This document shows positions 1 to 8,300 of a stretch of DNA of 18,539 nucleotides, in pieces. Made by a program: the position numbers and the translations under genes. The notes under the pieces are model-generated. The model worked only from the letters and a program-made list of their open reading frames with translations. It was not told the origin of the DNA and ran no database searches. Every line of letters starts with the position of its first letter. Positions within the stretch are counted from its first letter, which is position 1. The stretch comes from Flavobacteriales bacterium UBA2426 (lineage in GTDB: Bacteria; Bacteroidota; Bacteroidia; Flavobacteriales_F; PHOS-HE28): positions 1-18,539 of the forward strand of contig DDRC01000192.1 in NCBI GenBank assembly GCA_002342985.1, written 5' to 3'.

Positions 1-396
<396 letters not shown>

Positions 397-417
397 TCGG
401 TGCTTCCATCCTGGCGC

Positions 418-449
418 GAAGCCCGGCCCCAAGGCCGGGCTTCCGTATT
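418..449 (+). terminator. Rho-independent-type terminator after ahcY
   Basis: A perfect 11-bp inverted repeat (418-428 with 433-443, arms GAAGCCCGGCC and GGCCGGGCTTC) closes on a 4-base loop CCAA and is followed by CGTATTT. It lies just behind the ahcY stop and before the convergent lipoprotein gene, so it probably ends ahcY transcription. The T-run is short, but the stem is strong. The rest of the 397-544 gap shows no gene. Confidence 0.75.
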
Positions 450-544
450 TGGCGCTCCCTGCCGCCGGGAGCGTGACATGGCATCCTTCGGGCCGGGCCG
501 CCGTGCGGCATCACCGGACCGCAGAGGCGTGCGCAACGGCCTGC

Positions 545-982
545 TCAGTTGTAGATGCGCAGCACCGTCCCGTTGAAGGAGGTGTTGTAGGGCTTCAGGG
601 GCAGCGCGGATGGACCCTGCACCACAGCGCCGCTGCTGATGAGGAAGGCTGACCCGCAGCACATGGTGTCGCGGGCGATGACCTCGCTGCTGTCCACCAC
701 CACGCGGCAGAGGTCAGATGTCCGGTAGGGGCAATGCCGGTCGAGCGCCATGAACTCCGACTGCCCCACCCGGAAGACGATGATCCCCTGGGATCCCCCG
801 CTCAGGTAAAGCCAGCCGCCCGGGACGGCCAGGTCGGCGTAGGCGGGGTTGTTCACATTGATGGAGATGTCGACCGTAACGGGTGGCACGCCGCCTGAAG
901 AGGGCTTGCGGCAGGAAACGGCCAGGCAGAACGAACCGGCCACGGCCGCAAGGGTCAGCTTCAGCGCGGATGAGCGGGTCAT
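545..982 (-). CDS. Small lipoprotein with degenerate Rieske-like domain
   Basis: A 145-residue predicted lipoprotein. The first 23 residues form a signal peptide with a lipobox-like AVSC, so Cys24 would carry the lipid. From about residue 35 the protein resembles the Rieske [2Fe-2S] fold: a first loop DRHCPY (81-86), a second loop CCGSAF (108-113), then GPSALPLKPY, which matches the usual GPAxxPL tail of Rieske proteins. True Rieske centres need C-x-H and C-x-x-H. Here the pattern is C84-P-Y86 and C108-C-G-S111, so both histidine ligands are missing, although His83 sits next to Cys84. A normal Rieske cluster is therefore unlikely, and the fold may be structural or bind something else. The ATG at 982 was chosen; an in-frame TTG at 1000 would add 6 residues ahead of the signal peptide. 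The gene converges on ahcY. Confidence 0.8.
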   Translation of the reverse strand: MTRSSALKLTLAAVAGSFCLAVSCRKPSSGGVPPVTVDISINVNNPAYADLAVPGGWLYLSGGSQGIIVFRVGQSEFMALDRHCPYRTSDLCRVVVDSSEVIARDTMCCGSAFLISSGAVVQGPSALPLKPYNTSFNGTVLRIYN

Positions 983-1008
983 GGTCCGTTGCGTGTCCAA
1001 TGAAGGAA

Positions 1009-1016
1009 CGAAGGTA
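1009..1016 (-). promoter_or_regulatory. Candidate -7 box TACCTTCG for the lipoprotein gene
   Basis: Read on the minus strand, the bases are TACCTTCG, one mismatch from the Bacteroidota -7 consensus TAnnTTTG, 26 bases before the lipoprotein ATG. The same octamer occurs before ruvC, the flavin reductase gene and tRNA-Leu. No clear -33 TTG is visible at the usual 19-base spacing. Confidence 0.5.
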
Positions 1017-1044
1017 GGCAGGAACGCGAGCGGGGCCGAGGCCT

Positions 1045-1052
1045 TAACCTTG
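1045..1052 (+). promoter_or_regulatory. Candidate -7 box TAACCTTG upstream of the small basic protein gene
   Basis: TAACCTTG is one mismatch from TAnnTTTG and ends only 4 bases before the ATG at 1057. If it is used, the mRNA would begin at or just after the start codon, giving a leaderless or nearly leaderless message. It points away from the minus-strand box at 1009-1016 in the 74-bp divergent intergenic region. Confidence 0.35.
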
Positions 1053-1056
1053 CGCC

Positions 1057-1356
1057 ATGCGCCTCCGACCGCCGTTCTGGGCCCTCGCCGCGATGCTGGC
1101 CCTTGCGCCGCACGCGGCCATGGCCCAGGATGATGGCATCAGCCAGCGCAAGCAGGAGCGCAACCTCGCCAAGAAGGAGCGGGAGGAGAAGAAGGCCAAG
1201 GCGAAGGAGGAGAAGGCCGACCGCAAGCATCACCTCTCGCTGCAGGACAAGGCCACGCGCAAGCGCATCAAGCAGCACACGCGCCGTGCGGACCGGCATG
1301 GCAGCGGCAGGCACCGCGATGGCTTCCCGGCCCGGCTGTTCCGCCGCAAGCGCTGA
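1057..1356 (+). CDS. Small, highly basic secreted protein of unknown function
   Basis: A 99-residue protein with a clear signal peptide: Arg-rich start, hydrophobic core, and a likely cut after AMA near residue 23. The mature part is almost entirely charged. A Lys/Glu-rich stretch (about 30-58) is predicted to be helical, possibly coiled coil. It is followed by LQDKATRKRIKQHTRRADRH and a basic, aromatic end FPARLFRRKR. There are no cysteines and no known catalytic motif. The LQDKxTRKR block followed by a basic tail looks like a conserved small-protein family of Flavobacteria-like genomes, but this is recollection and no function is known to me. A strongly positive exported protein could bind an acidic envelope polymer or nucleic acid; that is only inference. 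It is divergent from the lipoprotein gene and is followed by a long non-coding gap. Confidence 0.72.
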   Translation: MRLRPPFWALAAMLALAPHAAMAQDDGISQRKQERNLAKKEREEKKAKAKEEKADRKHHLSLQDKATRKRIKQHTRRADRHGSGRHRDGFPARLFRRKR

Positions 1357-1423
1357 TCCCTGGATCGTAAACAACGCCCCGTGAATGGCAGCGCTCCTAG
1401 CAATTGGTCCAAGGCGGCAAGGG

Positions 1424-1431
1424 TATCTTTC
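1424..1431 (+). promoter_or_regulatory. Weak candidate -7 box TATCTTTC
   Basis: TATCTTTC is one mismatch from TAnnTTTG. A TTG at 1404-1406 stands 17 bases upstream, a little closer than the usual 19. It would give a leader of about 170 bases for the receptor gene. It is a weaker choice than the box at 1553. Confidence 0.25.
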
Positions 1432-1530
1432 CCCCATGTTGCCCGAAGCGCTCCCCAAGGCCGTTGCGAAGGATGGCCGTGCACCCGGCAAGACCTCCGG
1501 AAACGGCCGTCCGGCGCGGAAAAGCGAAAA

Positions 1531-1560
1531 TTCCGCCGAATCGTTTCCTTTCTATATTAG
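1531..1560 (+). promoter_or_regulatory. Candidate promoter of the receptor-cargo-PorV operon
   Basis: TTC (1531-1533), a 19-base spacer and TATATTAG (1553-1560) match the Bacteroidota TTG-N19-TAnnTTTG pattern with one mismatch in each half. The region is AT-rich against a GC-rich background. Transcription would start near 1567, about 40 bases before the receptor start codon. It would serve the three tightly packed genes up to the terminator at 10552. Confidence 0.45.
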
Positions 1561-1606
1561 CGCCCCCTCGTTGCGCAGTTCAGCAGAACGTTAAACCTGA
1601 CCGTTG

Positions 1607-4600
1607 ATGGTGAGAAGGCTATCCACCGCAGTCGCCCTTTGTTTCATCGCAGCGTTCCCGGCGCTCGCCCAAGTGGGCACCGGCAGCCTCAAGGGCAAGA
1701 TCTCCGATAAGAAGACCGGCGAACCGCTGCCGTTCGTGAACATCATCGTGGAAGCCCGGGGCAGCCAGGTCACCGGCGGCGCCACCGACTTCGACGGCAA
1801 CTACTTCATCAAGCCCATCGATCCGGGCACCTACGATGTGGTGGTGAGCTATGTGGGGTACCAGCCCTACAAGCAGACCGGGGTGGTGGTCAACAGCAAC
1901 ATCATCACCTTCCTCAACATCCAGCTCAATGCGGGCATCGAGCTCAAGGAGTTCGAGGTGGTGCAGTATTCCGTGCCCCTCATCAACAAGGACGGTGGCG
2001 CTTCCGGCGGCACCGTGACGCGCGAGGACATCGCCCGCATGCCGGGCCGCAGCGCGGCGTCCATCGCCACCACGGTGGCCGGCGCCAGTGATGCGGGCAC
2101 GGGGGGCGGCATCAGCATCCGGGGCGCGCGCACCGAGGCCACCTATTACTACATCGATGGCGTGAAGGTGCCGGCCGGTGCAGGTACCGGATTGCCCAAA
2201 GGGGCCATCGAGGAGGTGCAGGTGATCACCGGCGGTGTGCCCGCCAACTACGGCGATGTGACCGGTGGCTTGATCAACATCACCACTCGTGGTCCGAGCC
2301 GGCAGTTCTTCGGCGGCGCGGAATACCTTACTTCCGGCTACAAGGTGGGAAAGGATATCACGGATATCGTCGGTCTGGACAAGTTCGCCTTCAATCAGGT
2401 GGAGGCGAGCTTGAGCGGCCCGCTGCTGTTCCGCAAGGACAGCCTGGGCAACAAGTCCAAGCCCCTCATCGGCTTCTTCATCAGCGGCCAGTACACGAAC
2501 GCGGTGGATCCCAGCCCGAGCTATATCGGTGATGTGCGCCTGCGCGCGGATGTGCGCGACCGGCTGGATGCCAACCCCGGCGTGATCCTGAACACCGGGA
2601 CCGATGTGGCGCTCGTGCCCGCCAGCGAATTCCTGCGCGCCGGTGATGTGGAGACCATCCGCACGCGCCAGAATGCCGGCCAGACCAGCTTCACAGCCTC
2701 CGGTAAGATCGACATCGCCACCACCCAGACGGTGAACCTCACCCTCGGCGGCTCGCTGGACTATTCCAACCGCCAATCCTACAACCGCCGCAATGCGCTG
2801 CTCAACGCCGACCGCAACATCAGGACCAAGGAGACGAGCTGGCGCGCGTTCATCAAGTACACCCAGCGTTTCGCCAACCGCACCGCCGAGGAGGAGAAGC
2901 GGAGCACCATCAAGAACGCCTTCTACAGCCTGCAGCTCGATTACAGCAGCTACCTGAACAACGTGGAGGATTTCGTGCATGGTGACCGCCTCTTCGACTA
3001 CGGGTACGTGGGCCGGTTCACCACCTACCGTGCGCCGCAATTCGAGCTGCGCGGGGCCCGCTGGGTGCAGACCGGCGCGCGCGACACCTTGGTCACCTTC
3101 ACCCCAGGCACCCAGAATCCGGCCCTCGCGGACTTCAACAGCTACTACTTCAACGCCCTTCCCCGCGAGCAGTACCCCGTGGCCAATCTCTTCGGGGCTG
3201 AAGTGGATGTCCCCGGATACCTCGGCTACTTCCAGGACCGGATCGAGACCCAGCGCCGCGGTGTGCTTTGGAACGGCGACCGCCCCATCGCGCTCTACCA
3301 GATGTGGAACAACCCGGGCTTCATCGATGATCCCAACGGAGCCGAGTTCCGCAAGCGCCAGAACGACCAGATCCGCTTCACCGCAATCGGCAGCGCCGAT
3401 ATCGGCCAGCACGCGGTGAGCGTGGGCGTGGAGTACGAGCAGCTCACCCAGCGCCGCTACGACCTGGTGCCCACCGGCCTCTGGACCCGCGCACGCGGCC
3501 TCACCAACTTCCACATCGAGAACTTCGTTCCCGATTCGCTGCCGCCCAGCGATATCGTTGAGCTGCCCAACAGCCCCTTCCCATTCCACTTCTACGACCG
3601 GCTGGTGGGCGATGACCAGCGCTTCTTCGACCGCAGCCTTCGCCAGCGCCTCGGCCTCGATCCCAACGGCACGGACTACATCGATGTGGATGCCCTCGAC
3701 CCCAGCGCGCTCGCGCTCGACATGTTCGATGCGGACGAGCTCATCAATGCGGGCAACAACCTGGTCTCCTTCGTGGGCTACGACTACCTGGGCAACCGCC
3801 TCACCCGCAAGCCCAGCTTCGATGACTTCTTCACGGAGCTGGATGAGCGCGGCCGTTACACCCGTGCCCAAGCGCCCTTCCAGCCCATCTACATGGCGGG
3901 CTATATCATGGACAAGTTCGCCTTCGACGACATCATCTTCAACGTGGGCGTGCGCGTTGACCGCTACGATGCCAACCAGAACGTGCTGAAGGACAAGTAC
4001 CTGTGGCGTGAGGCCTACAAGGCCGGCGATGCGGTGCCGGTGTCCGCCATTCAGCAGCAGCTCAGCAACCGCCCGAGCAACATCGGGGATGATTTCGTGG
4101 TGTACGTGGACGACTACGAGGACCCGAACGCGGTGCGCGGCTACCGCGACGGCGATACGTGGTACAGCGCCACTGGCGTGGAACTCGCGGACGGCAACTC
4201 CATCCAGCAGGGCGGTCGCATCCGTCCATACCTCATCGGCGGCGACGACCGCAGCGAGCTGCAGGGCACTTCGCCCATGACCCGCTCGGCCTTCAGGGAC
4301 TATACGCCGGTGGTGAACATCATGCCCCGCATCGCGTTCTCCTTCCCGATCAGCGATGAGGCCGTGTTCTTCGCGCACTACGACGTGCTGACGCAGCGCC
4401 CGAACGCCATCCAGTCGCGCGGCGACCTGGTGAGCTACGCCTACATCGAGCAGAACAACGATGTGCTGAACAACCCCAACCTGAAGCCCACCAAGACCAT
4501 CGACTACGAACTGGGCTTCCAGCAGGTGCTCGGCAAGGCCTCCTCGCTGAAGATCGCGGCCTTCTACCGCGAGCTGCGCGACCAGATCACGGTGCGCAAC

Positions 4601-5365
4601 GTGGTGAACGCCTGGCCGCGCGACTACCGCACCTATGACAACTTCGACTTCGGCACGGTGAAGGGCTTCACCGCCACCTTCGACCTGCGCAGGACCGGCA
4701 ACGTATGGATGCGCGCCAGCTATACCCTGCAGTTCGCCGATGGCACCGGCTCCGGGCCCACCACGGGCATCAACCTGATCAACAGCGGCCAGCCGAACCT
4801 GCGGACCATCTCGCCGCTCGACTTCGACCAGCGCCACCGTTTCCAGACCACCTTCGACTTCCGCTACGGCCGCGGCAAGGACTATAACGGTCCCATGCTC
4901 TTCGGCAAGCCCATCCTGCAGGGCACCGGCGTCAACATGGTGAACATCCTGGGCAGCGGCACGCCGTACAGCCGCAGCTCGCAGGTGGTGAGCGAGGCCA
5001 CGGGCGCAAGCAACTATCGCCTCGACGGCACCCTGAACGGTGCCCGCCTCCCGTGGCAGTTCACGACGGACATGCAGATCGACCGTGACATCCCGCTGAC
5101 CTTCGGCGGCAAGGATGGCGACAAGGCGAAGAGCGCCGACCTCAACGTATACCTGCTGATCACCAACGTGTTCAATACCGAGAACATCACCGGTGTGTAC
5201 CGCTTCACCGGTTCGCCCGTGAACGACGGCTATCTGGCGCAGCTCACGGACCGCTCGCAGACCGATCCCGACGCCTACCGCGACCTCTACACGATCAAGA
5301 ACAACGAGCCCAACAACTTCGGCGCGCCGCGCACCATCCGGTTGGGCGTTCGCCTGAGCTTCTGA
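1607..5365 (+). CDS. TonB-dependent outer-membrane receptor with carboxypeptidase-regulatory-like domain
   Basis: A 1252-residue outer-membrane receptor. A signal peptide (residues 1-21, ending ALA) is followed by a carboxypeptidase D regulatory-like beta-sandwich at about 26-108 (ending near DFDGNYFIKPIDPGTY and the YVGYQPY block). A TonB-box-like stretch ELKEFEVVQYSVPL follows at 112-125. The plug domain covers about 130-230, with ISIRGARTEATYYYIDGVKV and the EEVQVITGGVPANYGDVTGG block, and then comes a long beta-barrel ending in RLGVRLSF with a C-terminal Phe. Such proteins move substrates across the outer membrane using energy from TonB-ExbBD. The substrate is not visible; there is no SusD partner, so it is not a typical glycan-uptake pair. 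A TTG sits directly before the chosen ATG. The stop codon overlaps the next start (TGATG), so the two genes are translationally coupled, and a shared function with the secreted protein is inferred. Confidence 0.93.
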   Translation: MVRRLSTAVALCFIAAFPALAQVGTGSLKGKISDKKTGEPLPFVNIIVEARGSQVTGGATDFDGNYFIKPIDPGTYDVVVSYVGYQPYKQTGVVVNSNIITFLNIQLNAGIELKEFEVVQYSVPLINKDGGASGGTVTREDIARMPGRSAASIATTVAGASDAGTGGGISIRGARTEATYYYIDGVKVPAGAGTGLPKGAIEEVQVITGGVPANYGDVTGGLINITTRGPSRQFFGGAEYLTSGYKVGKDITDIVGLDKFAFNQVEASLSGPLLFRKDSLGNKSKPLIGFFISGQYTNAVDPSPSYIGDVRLRADVRDRLDANPGVILNTGTDVALVPASEFLRAGDVETIRTRQNAGQTSFTASGKIDIATTQTVNLTLGGSLDYSNRQSYNRRNALLNADRNIRTKETSWRAFIKYTQRFANRTAEEEKRSTIKNAFYSLQLDYSSYLNNVEDFVHGDRLFDYGYVGRFTTYRAPQFELRGARWVQTGARDTLVTFTPGTQNPALADFNSYYFNALPREQYPVANLFGAEVDVPGYLGYFQDRIETQRRGVLWNGDRPIALYQMWNNPGFIDDPNGAEFRKRQNDQIRFTAIGSADIGQHAVSVGVEYEQLTQRRYDLVPTGLWTRARGLTNFHIENFVPDSLPPSDIVELPNSPFPFHFYDRLVGDDQRFFDRSLRQRLGLDPNGTDYIDVDALDPSALALDMFDADELINAGNNLVSFVGYDYLGNRLTRKPSFDDFFTELDERGRYTRAQAPFQPIYMAGYIMDKFAFDDIIFNVGVRVDRYDANQNVLKDKYLWREAYKAGDAVPVSAIQQQLSNRPSNIGDDFVVYVDDYEDPNAVRGYRDGDTWYSATGVELADGNSIQQGGRIRPYLIGGDDRSELQGTSPMTRSAFRDYTPVVNIMPRIAFSFPISDEAVFFAHYDVLTQRPNAIQSRGDLVSYAYIEQNNDVLNNPNLKPTKTIDYELGFQQVLGKASSLKIAAFYRELRDQITVRNVVNAWPRDYRTYDNFDFGTVKGFTATFDLRRTGNVWMRASYTLQFADGTGSGPTTGINLINSGQPNLRTISPLDFDQRHRFQTTFDFRYGRGKDYNGPMLFGKPILQGTGVNMVNILGSGTPYSRSSQVVSEATGASNYRLDGTLNGARLPWQFTTDMQIDRDIPLTFGGKDGDKAKSADLNVYLLITNVFNTENITGVYRFTGSPVNDGYLAQLTDRSQTDPDAYRDLYTIKNNEPNNFGAPRTIRLGVRLSF

Positions 5366-8300
5366 TGAACCGATACCGCACGAACATGAAAGGCCTACAC
5401 AGCGCAACCACCAGAACCTTCGCTCTGAGCATGGCCTTGCCCCTCGCCCTCGTGGCGGCGGCATGGAATCCGCCTTCCACCAGTGGCATGCAGCAGCGTG
5501 GCGGCGGGGCCCCGAAGGCGGGGGCCTGCTCACCGGCCACGCAGGTGACGCAGCTCGACTACAACAACGTGCGCGCCGTGATCGAGAACGGCGGCAACGT
5601 GTGGACCCGCCGGAGCGGCACGGGCCGTTCGGGGTACGAGGTGCCGAAGACGGATGACTTCAGCGGGGCCAATGCGATCTACGCCGGCGGTCTCTGGATG
5701 GGCGGCGAGTCCTCGGCCGGCCAGCTCAAGCTCGCAGCGGTGCTGTACCGTGCCTCGGGCAACGACTTCTGGCCCGGTCCGCTGAACCGCTCCGATGCCA
5801 GCGTGACCCCCGATGTCTGCCAGGCCTATGACAAATTCTGGACGACCAGGCGTGCCGAGGCCGAGGCGCACCTGGCCTGGATCAACTGCGTGAACACCCC
5901 GGGCTGCGATGTGGCCGAGCTCTTCCCCGAGGGGTACTCGGTCCCGCCCACCTTCCTGCAATGGCCGGCCTTGGGCGATCCGGAGGTGAACCAGGACCTC
6001 TACCTCGCGCCCTTCCTCGACTACAATGAGGACGGCAGCTACAACCCCTATGACGGCGACTATCCGGATTACGGGTTCGACCAGACCGTGGAGGACTGCA
6101 AGAACAAGCGCCGTGACGACCCCGTGCCCCTGTTCGGCGATTACAACATCTACTGGATCTTCAACGACAAGGGCGATGCCCATACGGAGACCCAGGGCCA
6201 GCCCATCGGCCTCGAAGTGCGCGCACAGGCCTTCGCCTTCAGCGCGAACAACGAGATCAACAACATGACCTTCTACAACTACACGGTCATCAACTGGGCC
6301 TCGCAGACCCTGGTGAACACCTACTTCGGCCACTTCGTGGATCCCGATCTGGGCTGCTCGAACGATGACTTCACCGGTTGCGACGTGCGTCGCGGGCTGG
6401 GATACGTGTACAACTGGCAGGATGTGGATCAGGCCTGCCTCGGAGCCGTGGGCTACGGCGGGCCGGCTCCGCCGCCGCCCGCGATCGGGGTGGACTTCTT
6501 CGAAGGCCCGTTCCAGGATTCCGATGGAACCGACAATCCTGGCCCCCAGACCTATCTGGAGAACTTCGACTGCGTGCAGGCGCAACTGCAGGGCGGTATC
6601 CCATACAAGGGCATCGGTATCGGCTATGGCGATGGAATCGTGGACAACGAGCGTTTCGGCATGCGCGCATTCCTCTACTTCAACCGCGAGGCGCCCAACG
6701 CCAACATGACCGACCCGAGCATTGCGGGCCACTACTACAACTATCTGCGGAGCATCTGGCGCAACGGTGTGGAGATGACGCACGGCGGCAATGGCTACGA
6801 TGCTTCGGGCAACGGCATCCGCACGTTCTACATGTTCCCGGGCACCACCGACCCCGTGGGCTGGGGAACCAACTGCGCGCCCCAAGGGGATTGGCACGAT
6901 GAGGACCGCACGCTGGTGGACCGCCGCTTCGTGCAGAGTGCGGGGCCCTTCACCCTCGAGGCCGGTGCATTCAACAACATCACGGTGGGGGTTGTGTATG
7001 CCCGCTCACCCGTCGGCAGTGCCGCATCTAGCCTCGGTCCCCTGCGCGTGGCCGATGACAAGGCGCAGGCCCTCTTCGACAACTGCTTCAAGATCCTCGA
7101 TGGCCCGGATGCACCTGACCTCACCATCCGCGAACTGGACCGCGAGCTGATCCTCTACATCACCAACCCGGCGGGCAGCAACAACGAGAACGAGGCCTAC
7201 CAGGAGCTCGACCCCATCATCCCGTTGGACAACGGCCTGGGTGGACCGCCCTACGACCGCTTCTACCGGTTCCAGGGCTACAAGATCTACCAGATGAAGA
7301 ACGCCGAGGCCAGCGTGGCGGATCTCGACAACGTGGAGCTCGCCCGACTGGTCTACCAGGGCGATGTGCAGGACGGCATCGGCCAGATCATCAACTACCC
7401 CTACGACGAGACCATCCAGCAGGTGGTGCCCACCGAGCAGGTGAACGGCGCGGATCAGGGCATCCGCCATGCCATCCGCATCACCACGGACAGGTTCGCC
7501 CAAGGCGATCCGACGCTGGTGAACTTCAAGTCGTACTACTACATCGCCATTGCCTACGGCTACAACAACTACGAGGACTACAATGTGAACGAGGGCACCG
7601 GCCAGGCCTTCCCTTACGTGGCCGGCCGTAAAGCCGCCTTCGGTTCCATCCGCACCTACGTGGGAATCCCGCACAAGCCCGGTGCCGAGTCCTTCGGAAC
7701 CCGGCAGAATGCGAACTACGGCGATGCCCTTCAGATCACCCGTCTCGAGGGCCAGGGCAATGGCAATCTCGAGATCGAGCTCGATCAGGCTACGGAGAAC
7801 GCCATCGTCGCTTCCAGCCCGTGGCGGAAGGATGAGTTGACCTATAAGCGCGGGCTCGCCCCTATCGAAGTGAAGGTGGTGGATCCGCTGAAGGTGCCCA
7901 ACGCCCAGTTCGAGGTGTGGTTCCAGGATTCGATCACCCCGGGCAACCTGGATGACGCCTATTGGTACCTGAAGAATGCGACCACGGGCGAGACCGCCTT
8001 CGCCCAGCGGGCCATCGACATGCCCTATGAGCGCCTCTTCCCGGAGTACGGCATCTCGGTCACCATCGGCCAGGCATACTTCCGCAATACCTACACCAAG
8101 CCCCTGGGCCTGGGCTCCATCGAGTTCGCCGACCCCTCCAAGGCCTGGTTGACGGGCATCCCCGATGCCGACGGCCTCTCCGTGTTCAACTGGATCCGCA
8201 GCGGCAACTTCGTGGACGGTGAGAACACCCCCGCACAGTATTCCGACCGAACGGGTATTGATGATGAGCAGACCTACGAGAAGCTGCTCGGCGGGACGTG

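Larger units (their letters stand above)
1357..1606. other. Non-coding upstream region of the receptor operon
   Basis: About 250 bases without a convincing gene. Short open frames are present, but none has coding character or a recognisable start context. Two promoter-like boxes lie here (1424-1431 and 1553-1560). No terminator, tRNA or recognised riboswitch was found. The 3' half is noticeably AT-richer than the surrounding genes, as expected of a promoter and leader. Confidence 0.5.

Noticed and set aside
1355..1366. Short inverted repeat GATCC-CT-GGATC after the small basic protein gene
   Set aside because: A 5-bp stem with a 2-base loop cannot fold well, and no T-run follows; not a credible terminator.
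1619..5533. A 1304-codon open frame antisense to the whole receptor gene
   Set aside because: High-GC codon use with few stop-making triplets leaves the opposite strand open. The translation is low-complexity, rich in Val, Ala, Gly, Glu and His, without family motifs, while the plus strand encodes a full TonB-dependent receptor.
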